Below are positions 16,310 to 23,786 of a stretch of 33,862 nt of DNA, one piece after another (the first letter of the stretch is position 1; every line of letters starts with the position of its first letter). The DNA lies in NCBI GenBank assembly GCA_024277115.1, contig JAJRVW010000118.1:1-33862 (forward strand), given 5' to 3'. The position numbers and the translations under genes are program-made. This DNA comes from Calditrichota bacterium. Its GTDB lineage: Bacteria > Calditrichota > Calditrichia > Calditrichales > J004. Below the pieces are notes generated by a model. It was given only the letters and a program-made list of their open reading frames with translations. It made no database searches and was not told the origin of the DNA.

Positions 16310-17932
16310 TTACGAAAGTGTAATCATTTGTGGCGCGCGTACCCAAATATGTTCTGTGACATAGAGCCCGATTAAAATCAAAACCCCTGCAACAGGCAAC
16401 ATGGATGTCCCGACAAACAGTGTAAATATGAGCGGGATCAGGTTGCCAATTATGATGGCGCCCAACCAGAATTGTTTTGAGAATCGTCCGTTGCGAATCA
16501 TATCAGCCGTCTTTTTAGCATCCGTTGTTGGGTGTGTGATAAACAGCTCCGCAAAAATAATAAGCAGGTTTGCCACAACCGAGATAGAAATTACTGAATT
16601 TAAAAATGAACTCATATCAGCCGTTCCACCAATTAGGGCAAAAATAGCCGAGCCTGCCAGGAAAGGATGTACGAGCATGTGCAAAATCAACGCCGGGCTT
16701 TGCCAGAAATCGCGTCCTTTGGCCTGTGCAAATAAAAAGGCCGTATAAACGGAAACAATTATGGCAAAAATGGCCGCGCCCCAAAACGCAAAACGCTCTA
16801 ATCCTGCAAGGTTAAAAAACTTTGCCGCGCCCCATAAAGTGACCAATCCACCAAAAACCGTAATGGCATAACCGCCACGTACCAGCCAGGAATTCCATTG
16901 TGGCCGCAGTAGCACATAGGCAAAGCGGGTTGGCTTATCCAAATCTTTTACGAGCAAGGCGCCGGTTAATCCAAGGAAGCCTAAGGAACCGGCTATGGCT
17001 GTCCATTGGGTTACCTCTCCCACAAACAGGCCGTTGAGCACTGCTAAGAAGGGGATTAAAAACATCCCTGCGGCGATTGCTTTTGTCAGGACGTAAGCCG
17101 ATACTTCCCAGCCCCACAGCACGCCTTTGGATGGCGCATCGTAAGCACGACGTATTGTATCTTGTAAAATCCCTTTTGGCGAACTGAGGGTGTTATCGCC
17201 GACGGGCTTCACTTTCTCTGGTGTGTCCGGATTGTTTACACCCTTGGCCGCCTGGATTTTGTAAAGTTCGACCGGGTCGCTTTTAGCGACGAGGGACTCG
17301 GCATATTTGGCATAATGGCCCACGCCGCTGCTTTGAGAGTTCCACATATAATTATCTGATGTTTCTGTTTCGGATGGAACCAATGAAGCCTGGTCGGCAT
17401 CGATATAAAAAAGATTGGGCTTGGTGCCTTTTTCTGTCTTTCGCGCTTTTACCTGCTCGCGTGAAAGCAATTGGGCGATCTCCGTGTTGGGGTTGTTCAT
17501 ATCGCCGGAAATGATGGCGTGTTCCGGGCAGACATTAACACAAGCCGGTTCCAGGCCCACATCGATACGGTGCGAGCAATAATTACATTTTGCCGCTGTT
17601 TGTGTTTTGGGATCGATATAAAGCGCATCATACGGGCAAGCCTGCATACACGATTTACAACCAATGCAACGCCGGTTATCAAAATCTACAATGCCGTCAT
17701 CACGGATATGCAACGCCTCTACGGGACAAATCTCCACACAAGGCGCATCCTCGCAATGGTTGCAGCGCATTACCGAAAACAAGCGCCGGGTATCGGGGTA
17801 GGCGCCTTTTTCCACATATTTAACCCAGGTACGGTTTACGCCAACGGCCACATCGTGCTCCGACTTACAGGCAACGGTACAGGCATGGCAGCCAATACAT
17901 TTGCGGTTATCGATTATAAAACCATAGTTCAT
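16310..17932 (-). CDS. Four-cluster ferredoxin fused to NrfD/PsrC-like membrane subunit
   Basis: A 540-residue fusion of electron-transfer and membrane-anchor subunits. Residues 1-140 hold sixteen cysteines in four [4Fe-4S] motifs (12/15/18/22, 57/60/65/69, 89/92/95/99, 116/119/131/135), as in PsrB/DmsB/NrfC. A linker of about 130 residues leads to an NrfD/PsrC-like domain with about eight transmembrane helices (from VLWGWEVSAYVLTKAI near residue 275 to the C-terminus). In most relatives these are two separate genes. With the ferredoxin at the N-terminus and no export signal, the clusters should face the cytoplasm with the catalytic subunit encoded downstream, passing electrons to or from membrane quinone. 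GAAAGGGTAAGT precedes the start. The SulP gene is 80 bases upstream on the same strand. Confidence 0.9.
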   Translation of the reverse strand: MNYGFIIDNRKCIGCHACTVACKSEHDVAVGVNRTWVKYVEKGAYPDTRRLFSVMRCNHCEDAPCVEICPVEALHIRDDGIVDFDNRRCIGCKSCMQACPYDALYIDPKTQTAAKCNYCSHRIDVGLEPACVNVCPEHAIISGDMNNPNTEIAQLLSREQVKARKTEKGTKPNLFYIDADQASLVPSETETSDNYMWNSQSSGVGHYAKYAESLVAKSDPVELYKIQAAKGVNNPDTPEKVKPVGDNTLSSPKGILQDTIRRAYDAPSKGVLWGWEVSAYVLTKAIAAGMFLIPFLAVLNGLFVGEVTQWTAIAGSLGFLGLTGALLVKDLDKPTRFAYVLLRPQWNSWLVRGGYAITVFGGLVTLWGAAKFFNLAGLERFAFWGAAIFAIIVSVYTAFLFAQAKGRDFWQSPALILHMLVHPFLAGSAIFALIGGTADMSSFLNSVISISVVANLLIIFAELFITHPTTDAKKTADMIRNGRFSKQFWLGAIIIGNLIPLIFTLFVGTSMLPVAGVLILIGLYVTEHIWVRAPQMITLS

Positions 17933-18006
17933 ACTTACCCTTTCAATATTTAAAATCTAAAGTTTTGTAAAACTGGAAATTAGAAACTTGACCTTCGGGC
18001 TTTCTC

Positions 18007-18034
18007 CAAGTTTCAAGTTTCAAGTTTCAAGTTA
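18007..18034. repeat. Tandem 7-bp repeat at the 3' end of the SulP gene
   Basis: Four consecutive copies of CAAGTTT (the last ends in A). The repeat covers the last codons of the SulP gene and its stop, and an inverted copy GAAACTTG lies at 17983-17990, so the gene end can also form a stem-loop. Gain or loss of one unit would change the C-terminal frame. Confidence 0.75.
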
Positions 18035-19695
18035 TCAATATAGTGCTTTACTGCCGCTTTTTTACTGAGAAAGAAATGGTCTTTGCCCAGTTTTTCCCAA
18101 AAGCCGGTTTTTTTCATCATATCGCGTACAGGGCCTTTTACATTTGTAAAATACAGCTCAATGCCGCGGTCTTTCAAGGTGTCTGCAATATCATGCAGCC
18201 CTGTATCGGCTGATGAATCGATCTCGTTTACGCTACTCGCATCAAATATAACGGCTTTAATTTTCTTGCCGGAGTTTAAAGTATTTGTCTCGATTATATC
18301 TTTCAAAAAGGCGACATTGGCGAAATAAAGCGACGCGTCAATCCTGAAAATAAACAAGCCGTCTATTTCTTGAGCGTTTTTGTCGCGAGTAAAATTTCTT
18401 AAAATATCTGTATTTGGCACCTGGCCCATTTTGGCTATATGTGGATTGCTTAACCGGCGCATGATCATCAACAGGGAAGCGCCGATCCCTACAAAAATCC
18501 CGTATTGCACGCCTAAGAAAAGGGTGGCAAAAAAGGAGAGCGCCAGGATATAAAAATCGGTTCTTTTTATTTTATATAACCTTTTAGGTTCTTCTATCTC
18601 AAATAATCCGGAAATGGCAACTATAATGATGGCAGCCAAAACGGTTGTTGGCAGATAATAAAAAAGAGGTGTCAGAAATAGTAATGTCATTGCAACAACA
18701 AGCGCGTTTATAAGTGACGAAATTTGGGTTTTTGCCCCACTTGAGGAGTTTAAAGCCGTTCGTGCAAAGCTGCCTGCCATGGAATAGCCGCTAAATAACC
18801 CGGAGGAAATATTGCTTAGGCCCAATGCTTTCAATTCCTGGTTGGCGTCAATTGTGTAGTGATGTTTGGCCGCAAATCGTTTGCCCAGGGCGATCGTCTC
18901 CATAAAGCCCAGTAAACCGACTGTTAAAGTTATCGGGATTAGTTTTTGCATGGTTGCCAAGTCAAAATCGGGTAATTTAAACGAGGGCAGGCCTTTTGGG
19001 ATTTCGCCGACAATGGTGATGCCATGTTTATCCAAATCAAAAAACCAGACAACAGATGTACTTATGGCTACCACAATAATCGCGCTGGGCACCATCGGTA
19101 CATATTTTTTTAAGGCGATGAGCACAAAAATACTAAGCAGGCCAAGCGTTAAGGTTGAGAAATTCGTTTCGCCGATATTTTTAGAAATATTAAAAAGTGT
19201 TTCATAGATAAAAGTGCTGCGCGGAACAGAAATACCCAGTATATGCTTAATCTGGCTGGTACCGATTATCAGGGCAGCCGCAGATGTGAATCCGCTGATG
19301 ACAGGTGTCGATAAAAAATTGACCGTAAAGCCAAAACGCAGTGTCCCTACAACATATTGTAAAACACCAACCATGATGGCAACAAGTCCCGCCAGCATTA
19401 TATATTCTGCCGTACCCGAATTGGCAAACATCCCCACACCTGTAACGATCAATAATGAATCGAGTGCGACCGGCCCAACAGACAGATGCCGGGAACTGCC
19501 AAACACTGTATATGTAATTAATGGGATTAACGCGGCATATAATCCTGTAATGGGCGGCAATCCCGCCAACAGGGCATAAGCCATTCCTTGCGGGATAAGT
19601 AAAACCGCAACTGTAATCCCGGCAATCGCATCATCTTTTAAATAAGCGATTTTATAATTTGGCAACCAGTTTAATATTGGGAAAACTTTATGCAT
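18013..19695 (-). CDS. SulP-family anion transporter with STAS domain
   Basis: A SulP/SLC26-type inner-membrane anion transporter of about 560 residues. The signature LIPQGMAYALLAGLPPITGLYAAL follows the N-terminus as two adjoining blocks (IPQGMAYALLAGLPP and TGLYAALIP), then SSRHLSVGPVALDSL and a long membrane domain to about residue 420. A cytoplasmic STAS domain (about 445-550) has the DASSVNEIDSSADTGLHDI segment. Substrates in the family include sulfate, bicarbonate, nitrate, chloride and molybdate. I chose ATG at 19695 (MHKVFPILNWLPNY) because it fits family N-termini; an in-frame GTG at 19710 would add five residues. Position upstream of the ferredoxin-NrfD and molybdoenzyme genes suggests it could move their substrate, product or molybdate, but this is inferred. 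Confidence 0.92.
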   Translation of the reverse strand: MHKVFPILNWLPNYKIAYLKDDAIAGITVAVLLIPQGMAYALLAGLPPITGLYAALIPLITYTVFGSSRHLSVGPVALDSLLIVTGVGMFANSGTAEYIMLAGLVAIMVGVLQYVVGTLRFGFTVNFLSTPVISGFTSAAALIIGTSQIKHILGISVPRSTFIYETLFNISKNIGETNFSTLTLGLLSIFVLIALKKYVPMVPSAIIVVAISTSVVWFFDLDKHGITIVGEIPKGLPSFKLPDFDLATMQKLIPITLTVGLLGFMETIALGKRFAAKHHYTIDANQELKALGLSNISSGLFSGYSMAGSFARTALNSSSGAKTQISSLINALVVAMTLLFLTPLFYYLPTTVLAAIIIVAISGLFEIEEPKRLYKIKRTDFYILALSFFATLFLGVQYGIFVGIGASLLMIMRRLSNPHIAKMGQVPNTDILRNFTRDKNAQEIDGLFIFRIDASLYFANVAFLKDIIETNTLNSGKKIKAVIFDASSVNEIDSSADTGLHDIADTLKDRGIELYFTNVKGPVRDMMKKTGFWEKLGKDHFFLSKKAAVKHYIDNLKLET

Positions 19696-19889
19696 TCGTG
19701 CACAGCCCACAAGTAACTTGAAGGATTGAAAAAATTATTTAAGGTGTTCTACGTAGAAGGAGGGACAAAAATAGGTATAACTTTTGGACAGACAAATATA
19801 GAGATCAGAAAAATCTTAGGCAAATCAAAATAGACCTTACTTTTTAAAAAATAATGTGTAGTTTTTGAAGGCACATTTTTAAAAGGAGA

Positions 19890-20549
19890 ATGACAATCAA
19901 AATATATTCAGATTATAAAAGATATGCGGTTTCTGAGATGAAGGACCGCGCCCAATCTTTTTACAACGATCTTAAGCGCAGGCGTTCGGTAAGGGATTTT
20001 TCAGATGAAATGGTTGAACGAAGCATTATTGAAGATTGCATCCGCACGGCAGGTACGGCTCCAAGCGGGGCAAATTTACAGCCCTGGCAATTTGTGGCGG
20101 TATCAAATCCCAAAATTAAAATGGAAATCCGTAAAGCGGCAGAAAAAGAAGAACACGCGTTTTATCATGGCCGGGCATCGGGTGAATGGCTGGACGATCT
20201 TAAATCTTTTGCAACAAATGAGCATAAGCCCTTTCTTGAATCCGCGCCGTGGTTGATTGGCATTTTTGAAAAACGCTACGGTTTGACTGAAGAAGGCGGG
20301 AAGAAAAAACATTATTATGTGAGTGAATCGGTTGGCATTGCAACGGGCATGCTGATTACGGCCATCCATAATGCGGGGCTGGTTTGCTTAACCCATACGC
20401 CAAGCCCAATGAAATTTTTAAACCAGATTTTAGAACGGCCTGTAAATGAAAAACCGTTTTTGCTGTTGGTTGTCGGTTATCCGGCAGAGGGTGTAAAAGT
20501 GCCGGATAACCAACGGAAAGTCCTGAACGAGATTGTGACTTTTATTTGA
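19890..20549 (+). CDS. Iodotyrosine deiodinase-like FMN flavoprotein
   Basis: A 219-residue nitroreductase-superfamily protein that resembles iodotyrosine deiodinase (IYD) more than general nitroreductases. The match runs through RRRSVRDFS (FMN phosphate contact), [17 protein letters not shown], the lid segment, [15 protein letters not shown], and [14 protein letters not shown] near the C-terminus. Aligned to the human enzyme from memory, the substrate-lid triad Glu-Tyr-Lys (human E157, Y161, K182) is kept as Glu88, Tyr92 and Lys113 with the same spacing. Characterised IYDs dehalogenate iodo-, bromo- and chlorotyrosine reductively. There is no membrane anchor, as in other bacterial members. 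AAAGGAGA precedes the ATG closely. It is a single gene, convergent with the hydrolase gene. Confidence 0.88.
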   Translation: MTIKIYSDYKRYAVSEMKDRAQSFYNDLKRRRSVRDFSDEMVERSIIEDCIRTAGTAPSGANLQPWQFVAVSNPKIKMEIRKAAEKEEHAFYHGRASGEWLDDLKSFATNEHKPFLESAPWLIGIFEKRYGLTEEGGKKKHYYVSESVGIATGMLITAIHNAGLVCLTHTPSPMKFLNQILERPVNEKPFLLLVVGYPAEGVKVPDNQRKVLNEIVTFI

Positions 20550-20595
20550 GGGATTTGGGACTGCCCTTTATGGAAAATGGTGCGGGGATTATTGT

Positions 20596-20670
20596 GATTG
20601 TCCCTTGGGAAGGGTTCATGCCATATCGTCCTTAGAAAGGGGATTGACAGATTGCCTTTGGAAAGGGCTC
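20596..20670. repeat. Small repeated hairpins between convergent genes
   Basis: Two related segments, GATTGTCCCTTGGGAAGGG (20596-20614) and GATTGCCTTTGGAAAGGG (20650-20667), each contain a CCTTxGGxAAGG-type hairpin; a third similar hairpin (CCTTAGAAAGG) lies between them at 20630-20640. They lie between the stops of the deiodinase-like and hydrolase genes and may act as transcript ends. Confidence 0.45.
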
Positions 20671-21411
20671 CTATCTTTTAAAGGCCTCCAAAAACTGTGT
20701 GACCGCATTCCAGTAATCCTTATGCTCGGGGAATTTTTCCCATAGGGCGCGCGAGCCATGCTGGCCTGATATCTTCGGTAAAAAATAGGCTTTCCTTCTT
20801 GCGGGAACAGCCTCAAAAATGGCCTTCCAGTTTTCGTATTCTTTTCGTTTAGATGTAACAAAAATGGGTACGGTTATTTTTGCCGCATGGCTTTGGATAT
20901 AATCTACCGCCTTGCCAAAACGTTTAAAATATTCGCCCGGGGCAAAAGCTAACATTGCCGAAATTTTATCAGGGTTATTAGCGGTTAAAACAAAATTAAG
21001 CGCCGATGAATAGGAACTTCCCCAACTTATTATTTTCCTGGCTTTAAGTGTATCGACAGCATAATTAAGACTTGCCTGCATGTCTTGGTAAGCATCGAGG
21101 TATTCCGTTTTTTTTCCTGCTTTTTCAGCGCGCAGATGGGTTTCGTTCACCACAGCGTTTACCTCCTTACCGGAGCGCTGATCCACGGCAAGGCAATTGA
21201 ATCCCAGTTTATTTAGTTTTGGTGCGATCTCACGATACTCACCACGGCTCCAGCCGGCTTGATGAAACAGGATGATCAAAGGCGCATCCTCTGCCTGAAA
21301 ATAATAATCTGCTGTAATGATTAGCCCATCGAGTGATTTAAAATTGATGGTTTTAGGCTCACCGGCAAAAGTGAAGGCAATAAAGGCCAGAAATAATAGA
21401 AATGTGCGCAT
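20671..21411 (-). CDS. Exported alpha/beta hydrolase (dienelactone-hydrolase-like)
   Basis: A 246-residue alpha/beta hydrolase with an N-terminal signal peptide (MRTFLLFLAFIAFTFAG, likely cut near Ala16-Gly17), so it acts in the periplasm or outside the cell. The oxyanion region is LFHQAGWSRGEY, and the nucleophile elbow is WGSSYSS with Ser133. The usual GxSxG pattern is altered, with Ser135 in place of the second Gly. A catalytic His is likely His218 in SGQHGS. Overall shape resembles dienelactone hydrolase/esterase-like proteins; substrate unknown. It is divergent from the epimerase gene, sharing a 157-base AT-rich promoter region, and convergent with the deiodinase-like gene. Confidence 0.85.
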   Translation of the reverse strand: MRTFLLFLAFIAFTFAGEPKTINFKSLDGLIITADYYFQAEDAPLIILFHQAGWSRGEYREIAPKLNKLGFNCLAVDQRSGKEVNAVVNETHLRAEKAGKKTEYLDAYQDMQASLNYAVDTLKARKIISWGSSYSSALNFVLTANNPDKISAMLAFAPGEYFKRFGKAVDYIQSHAAKITVPIFVTSKRKEYENWKAIFEAVPARRKAYFLPKISGQHGSRALWEKFPEHKDYWNAVTQFLEAFKR

Positions 21412-21568
21412 TGATCTGTTCTCCTTTTTGTTTAAATAAAAATCTAAGTTAGAATTAATCGGGAAACAATGTAAAAAAAAGTATAAAATTATTGATTAAA
21501 GCCTGATTGTTTAGAGCCGAAAAACCAACAACTCAGAATAAACCAATTAAAAAAAAGGAAGCGGAATT

Positions 21569-22498
21569 ATGAAAATTGTTGTAACGGGCGGCGCGGGATT
21601 TATTGGCGGACATATTGTGGAGCATTGGCTTTCTGAAGGGGCCGAAGTCCATATTTTAGATAATTTTAGAAGCGGGCTGAGGCAGAATGTGGAATTATTG
21701 TCCGATGCGGTTTTACGGGAAGGGAGCATCACCGACCGGGATTTTGTTTTTGATGTTTTGCAAGGCGCGGATTATGTGCACCACTTAGCCGCGATGATTT
21801 CTGTACCGGAATCCATGGATAAGCCTCTGGAATGTGTGGATATTAATGTAAACGGGCTGATAAATATTTTGGATGCGGCGCGTGAACATGGCATAAAAAA
21901 AGTCGTCCACAGCAGTTCTGCAGCGGTTTATGGCGATAACCCGGTTTCGCCCAAAACGGTAGATATGCGGCCTGAGCCCCTTTCACCCTATGGGATTACC
22001 AAGCTGGACGGTGAATATTATTTAAAGCTTTATAATGATTCGTTTGGTGTGGGCACAGCATCTTTGCGCTATTTTAATGTGTTTGGTCCAAGGCAGGACC
22101 CTAAAAGCCAGTACGCCGCGGCGATACCTATTTTTGTTGCCCGCGCTTTAAAAAACGAAGACCTGACCATCTTTGGCGATGGCGAGCAGACCCGTGATTT
22201 TGTTTTTGTAAAAGATGTGGTCCAGGCGAATATTTTGGCAGCAACCAAGCCGGAAGCAACGGGTGTATATAATGTGGCCAATGGCCATTCCATCACCATA
22301 AAAGAGTTGTGCGAGTTGATAATCGAAACGACAGGTAGTAAAAGTAAAATCGTTTTGACCGATCCACGACCCGGCGATATTAAACACAGCCTGGCTTCGG
22401 TTGAGTTGACAAAAAAGGAATTGGGTTATGACCCCAAATTTGACCTGGTTGTTGGCATGCGTGAGACAATCAAATATTTTATGGAGTTGTTTGGGTAG
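21569..22498 (+). CDS. NAD-dependent UDP-sugar 4-epimerase-like protein
   Basis: A 309-residue extended short-chain dehydrogenase. The N-terminal VVTGGAGFIGGHIVEHW gives the GxxGxxG motif. The acidic DNFRSG block fits NAD preference. The catalytic triad is Ser116 in HSSSAAVYG with Tyr141 and Lys145 (YGITK). LRYFNVFGPRQDP and GDGEQTRDFVFVKDVVQA are typical of UDP-GlcNAc/UDP-glucose 4-epimerases (WbpP/Gne/GalE-like). It probably supplies sugar nucleotides for surface polysaccharide, but no glycosyltransferase genes are adjacent. AAAGGAAG precedes the ATG. Substrate specificity is not readable from sequence alone. Confidence 0.92.
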   Translation: MKIVVTGGAGFIGGHIVEHWLSEGAEVHILDNFRSGLRQNVELLSDAVLREGSITDRDFVFDVLQGADYVHHLAAMISVPESMDKPLECVDINVNGLINILDAAREHGIKKVVHSSSAAVYGDNPVSPKTVDMRPEPLSPYGITKLDGEYYLKLYNDSFGVGTASLRYFNVFGPRQDPKSQYAAAIPIFVARALKNEDLTIFGDGEQTRDFVFVKDVVQANILAATKPEATGVYNVANGHSITIKELCELIIETTGSKSKIVLTDPRPGDIKHSLASVELTKKELGYDPKFDLVVGMRETIKYFMELFG

Positions 22499-22567
22499 AA
22501 TTTTATCTTTGATTTTCAATACATAATGATTTATCATCTTTAATATTTGGAAAACAAAAAGGCTGCC

Positions 22568-22756
22568 ATGAATAATGTAAAGGAAGAAGTTTCGCAACTT
22601 CTTGATAAACTTCCTGATAATTGTACTATTGAGGATATTCAATACCATCTTTATGTTATTGAAAAAATAAAAAAGGGAATAGAAAGCGCAAATAAAAATG
22701 GTTCATTAACTCACGCTGAAGTTGAGAAGAGTCTCGAAAAATGGCGCTTAAAATAA
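22568..22756 (+). CDS. Antitoxin of a RelE/ParE-type module
   Basis: A 62-residue protein starting at ATG 22568 (an upstream TTG in frame is less likely). The pattern LLDKLPDNCTIEDIQYHLYV followed by a helix and EVEKSLEKW is typical of small antitoxins that pair with ParE/RelE toxins. Its last 16 bases overlap the start of the toxin reading frame, the usual arrangement for such pairs. The antitoxin frame is intact whereas its toxin partner is broken. It would normally bind the toxin and autoregulate the promoter; here it may persist as an orphan. It lies 69 bases after the epimerase gene. Confidence 0.8.
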   Translation: MNNVKEEVSQLLDKLPDNCTIEDIQYHLYVIEKIKKGIESANKNGSLTHAEVEKSLEKWRLK

Positions 22757-22937
22757 GATGGTCTAAGGAAGCCTGGAGGATGTTATTAATATCGCAGAAT
22801 TTATTTCCAGAGATTCTGAGAATTATTCAAAAATAGTTGTCGAAAATATATTGACACAGGTAAAACGAATATCTGAGTTTTCTGAACTCGGAAGAATAGT
22901 GCCTGAAATAGAAATGGTAAAAGAATTCTTGACTTAA
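22741..22937 (+). pseudogene. Frameshifted RelE/ParE toxin
   Basis: The frame starts MALKIRWSKEAW at 22741, then shifts by one base near 22775. The other frame continues DVINIAEFISRDSENYSK, ILTQVKRISEFSELGR and IVPEIEM, then ends at TAA (22935-22937). The expected Trp-Glu-Asp junction (TGG GAG GAT) is present as TGGAGGAT, so one G was lost. The C-terminal catalytic part usual for ParE/RelE (IREIIY ... YRI) is also missing or scrambled after VPEIE. Together these make it a dead toxin. The loss of one G in a homopolymer could be an assembly error, but the truncated 3' end argues for real decay. Confidence 0.8.
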
Positions 22938-22975
22938 CGGATCGAATGTAAATATACGTACAAATTACCAAACTA

Positions 22976-23602
22976 ATGTCCTTCCCCATCATCCAATCCA
23001 GCTATCATTTTAACTGCACCCAATGTGGCAATTGTTGTACAGGTGATCAGAAAGTAAACCTGAATTTGTACGATCTGTATAAAATGGCCGTTTACAAAGG
23101 TTTTAATCATACAAGACAACTGTTTGATGAAACCCTTGTGCATCTCGTACAAGGCCAAAACAATGCCTGGGTTCCCCAAATAAAATTTAAATCCTTTAAA
23201 CAAAAGGCCGCAGAAACAAGCCTTTTATTTTGTCCTTTTTTGATTAATGAACTGGATGAAGAAAATAATTTAAAAGGCCTGTGCCGGCTTCATCCTGATA
23301 AAAAACCTTTGATTTGTTCTTTGGCGCCGGTGGGTAGAATACTGGACTTGAAAGACGAAAGCGAGGATTTTGTTTTTGTAAAGCCTGCTCCCGATTGCCC
23401 GGGTGTCAACAGTACAAAAATAAACTTATTGGCCGATTTGAAAAAGGTATTGCAAATTGAGCTGGACTTTGAAAGACGGTTTTACAAAATCTTAAATAAA
23501 ATAAATGAGGACACTACAAAAGAGTTTCTCTTAGAAAATGTTTATTCCTTCCAAACCGATATAAGTTTTGAAAAAATATTAACTGAGCTTGAAGTCCATT
23601 AA
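22976..23602 (+). CDS. YkgJ-family CxxCxxCC metal-binding protein
   Basis: A 208-residue protein with the YkgJ-type cysteine cluster: FNCTQCGNCC (Cys14, Cys17, Cys20, Cys21), then LLFCPFL, GLCRLHPDKKPLICSLAPVGR and APDCPG. The family is annotated as binding iron or zinc, possibly an Fe-S cluster, with unknown physiological role. The protein has no signal peptide, so it should be cytoplasmic. The C-terminal 70 residues are charged and helical. It follows the toxin remnant closely but is unlikely to belong to it. No strong binding site is visible before the ATG. Confidence 0.88.
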   Translation: MSFPIIQSSYHFNCTQCGNCCTGDQKVNLNLYDLYKMAVYKGFNHTRQLFDETLVHLVQGQNNAWVPQIKFKSFKQKAAETSLLFCPFLINELDEENNLKGLCRLHPDKKPLICSLAPVGRILDLKDESEDFVFVKPAPDCPGVNSTKINLLADLKKVLQIELDFERRFYKILNKINEDTTKEFLLENVYSFQTDISFEKILTELEVH

Positions 23603-23649
23603 CTAATCAAGTTGTTATCAGAAATTTGATAAGCCCTCAGTAATCTGAT

Positions 23650-23676
23650 AAAAACAATCATGCTTGGTTTGTTTTT
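23650..23676 (+). terminator. Possible terminator after the YkgJ-like gene
   Basis: AAAAACAA (23650-23657) pairs with TTGTTTTT (23669-23676) around an 11-base loop, ending in a T-run. The stem is AT-rich, so termination is weakly supported. Confidence 0.4.
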
Positions 23677-23786
23677 CTCCCTATCAAATCACCATATCAC
23701 CCCTTTTACTCTTTGGCATAATTATTGGTTTATCCTTCTGCCCAGACCAACAATCCAAAATAAATATAATTTTTCCGGGGGAGCAA

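Noticed and set aside
17471-17953. 160-codon plus-strand open frame
   Set aside because: It is antisense to the cysteine-rich ferredoxin domain and has no recognisable features.
18007-18034. Start of a CRISPR array
   Set aside because: Units are 7 bp, directly adjacent and without spacers.
22148-22648. 166-codon minus-strand open frame
   Set aside because: It is antisense to the epimerase and the antitoxin start; those frames carry clear motifs.
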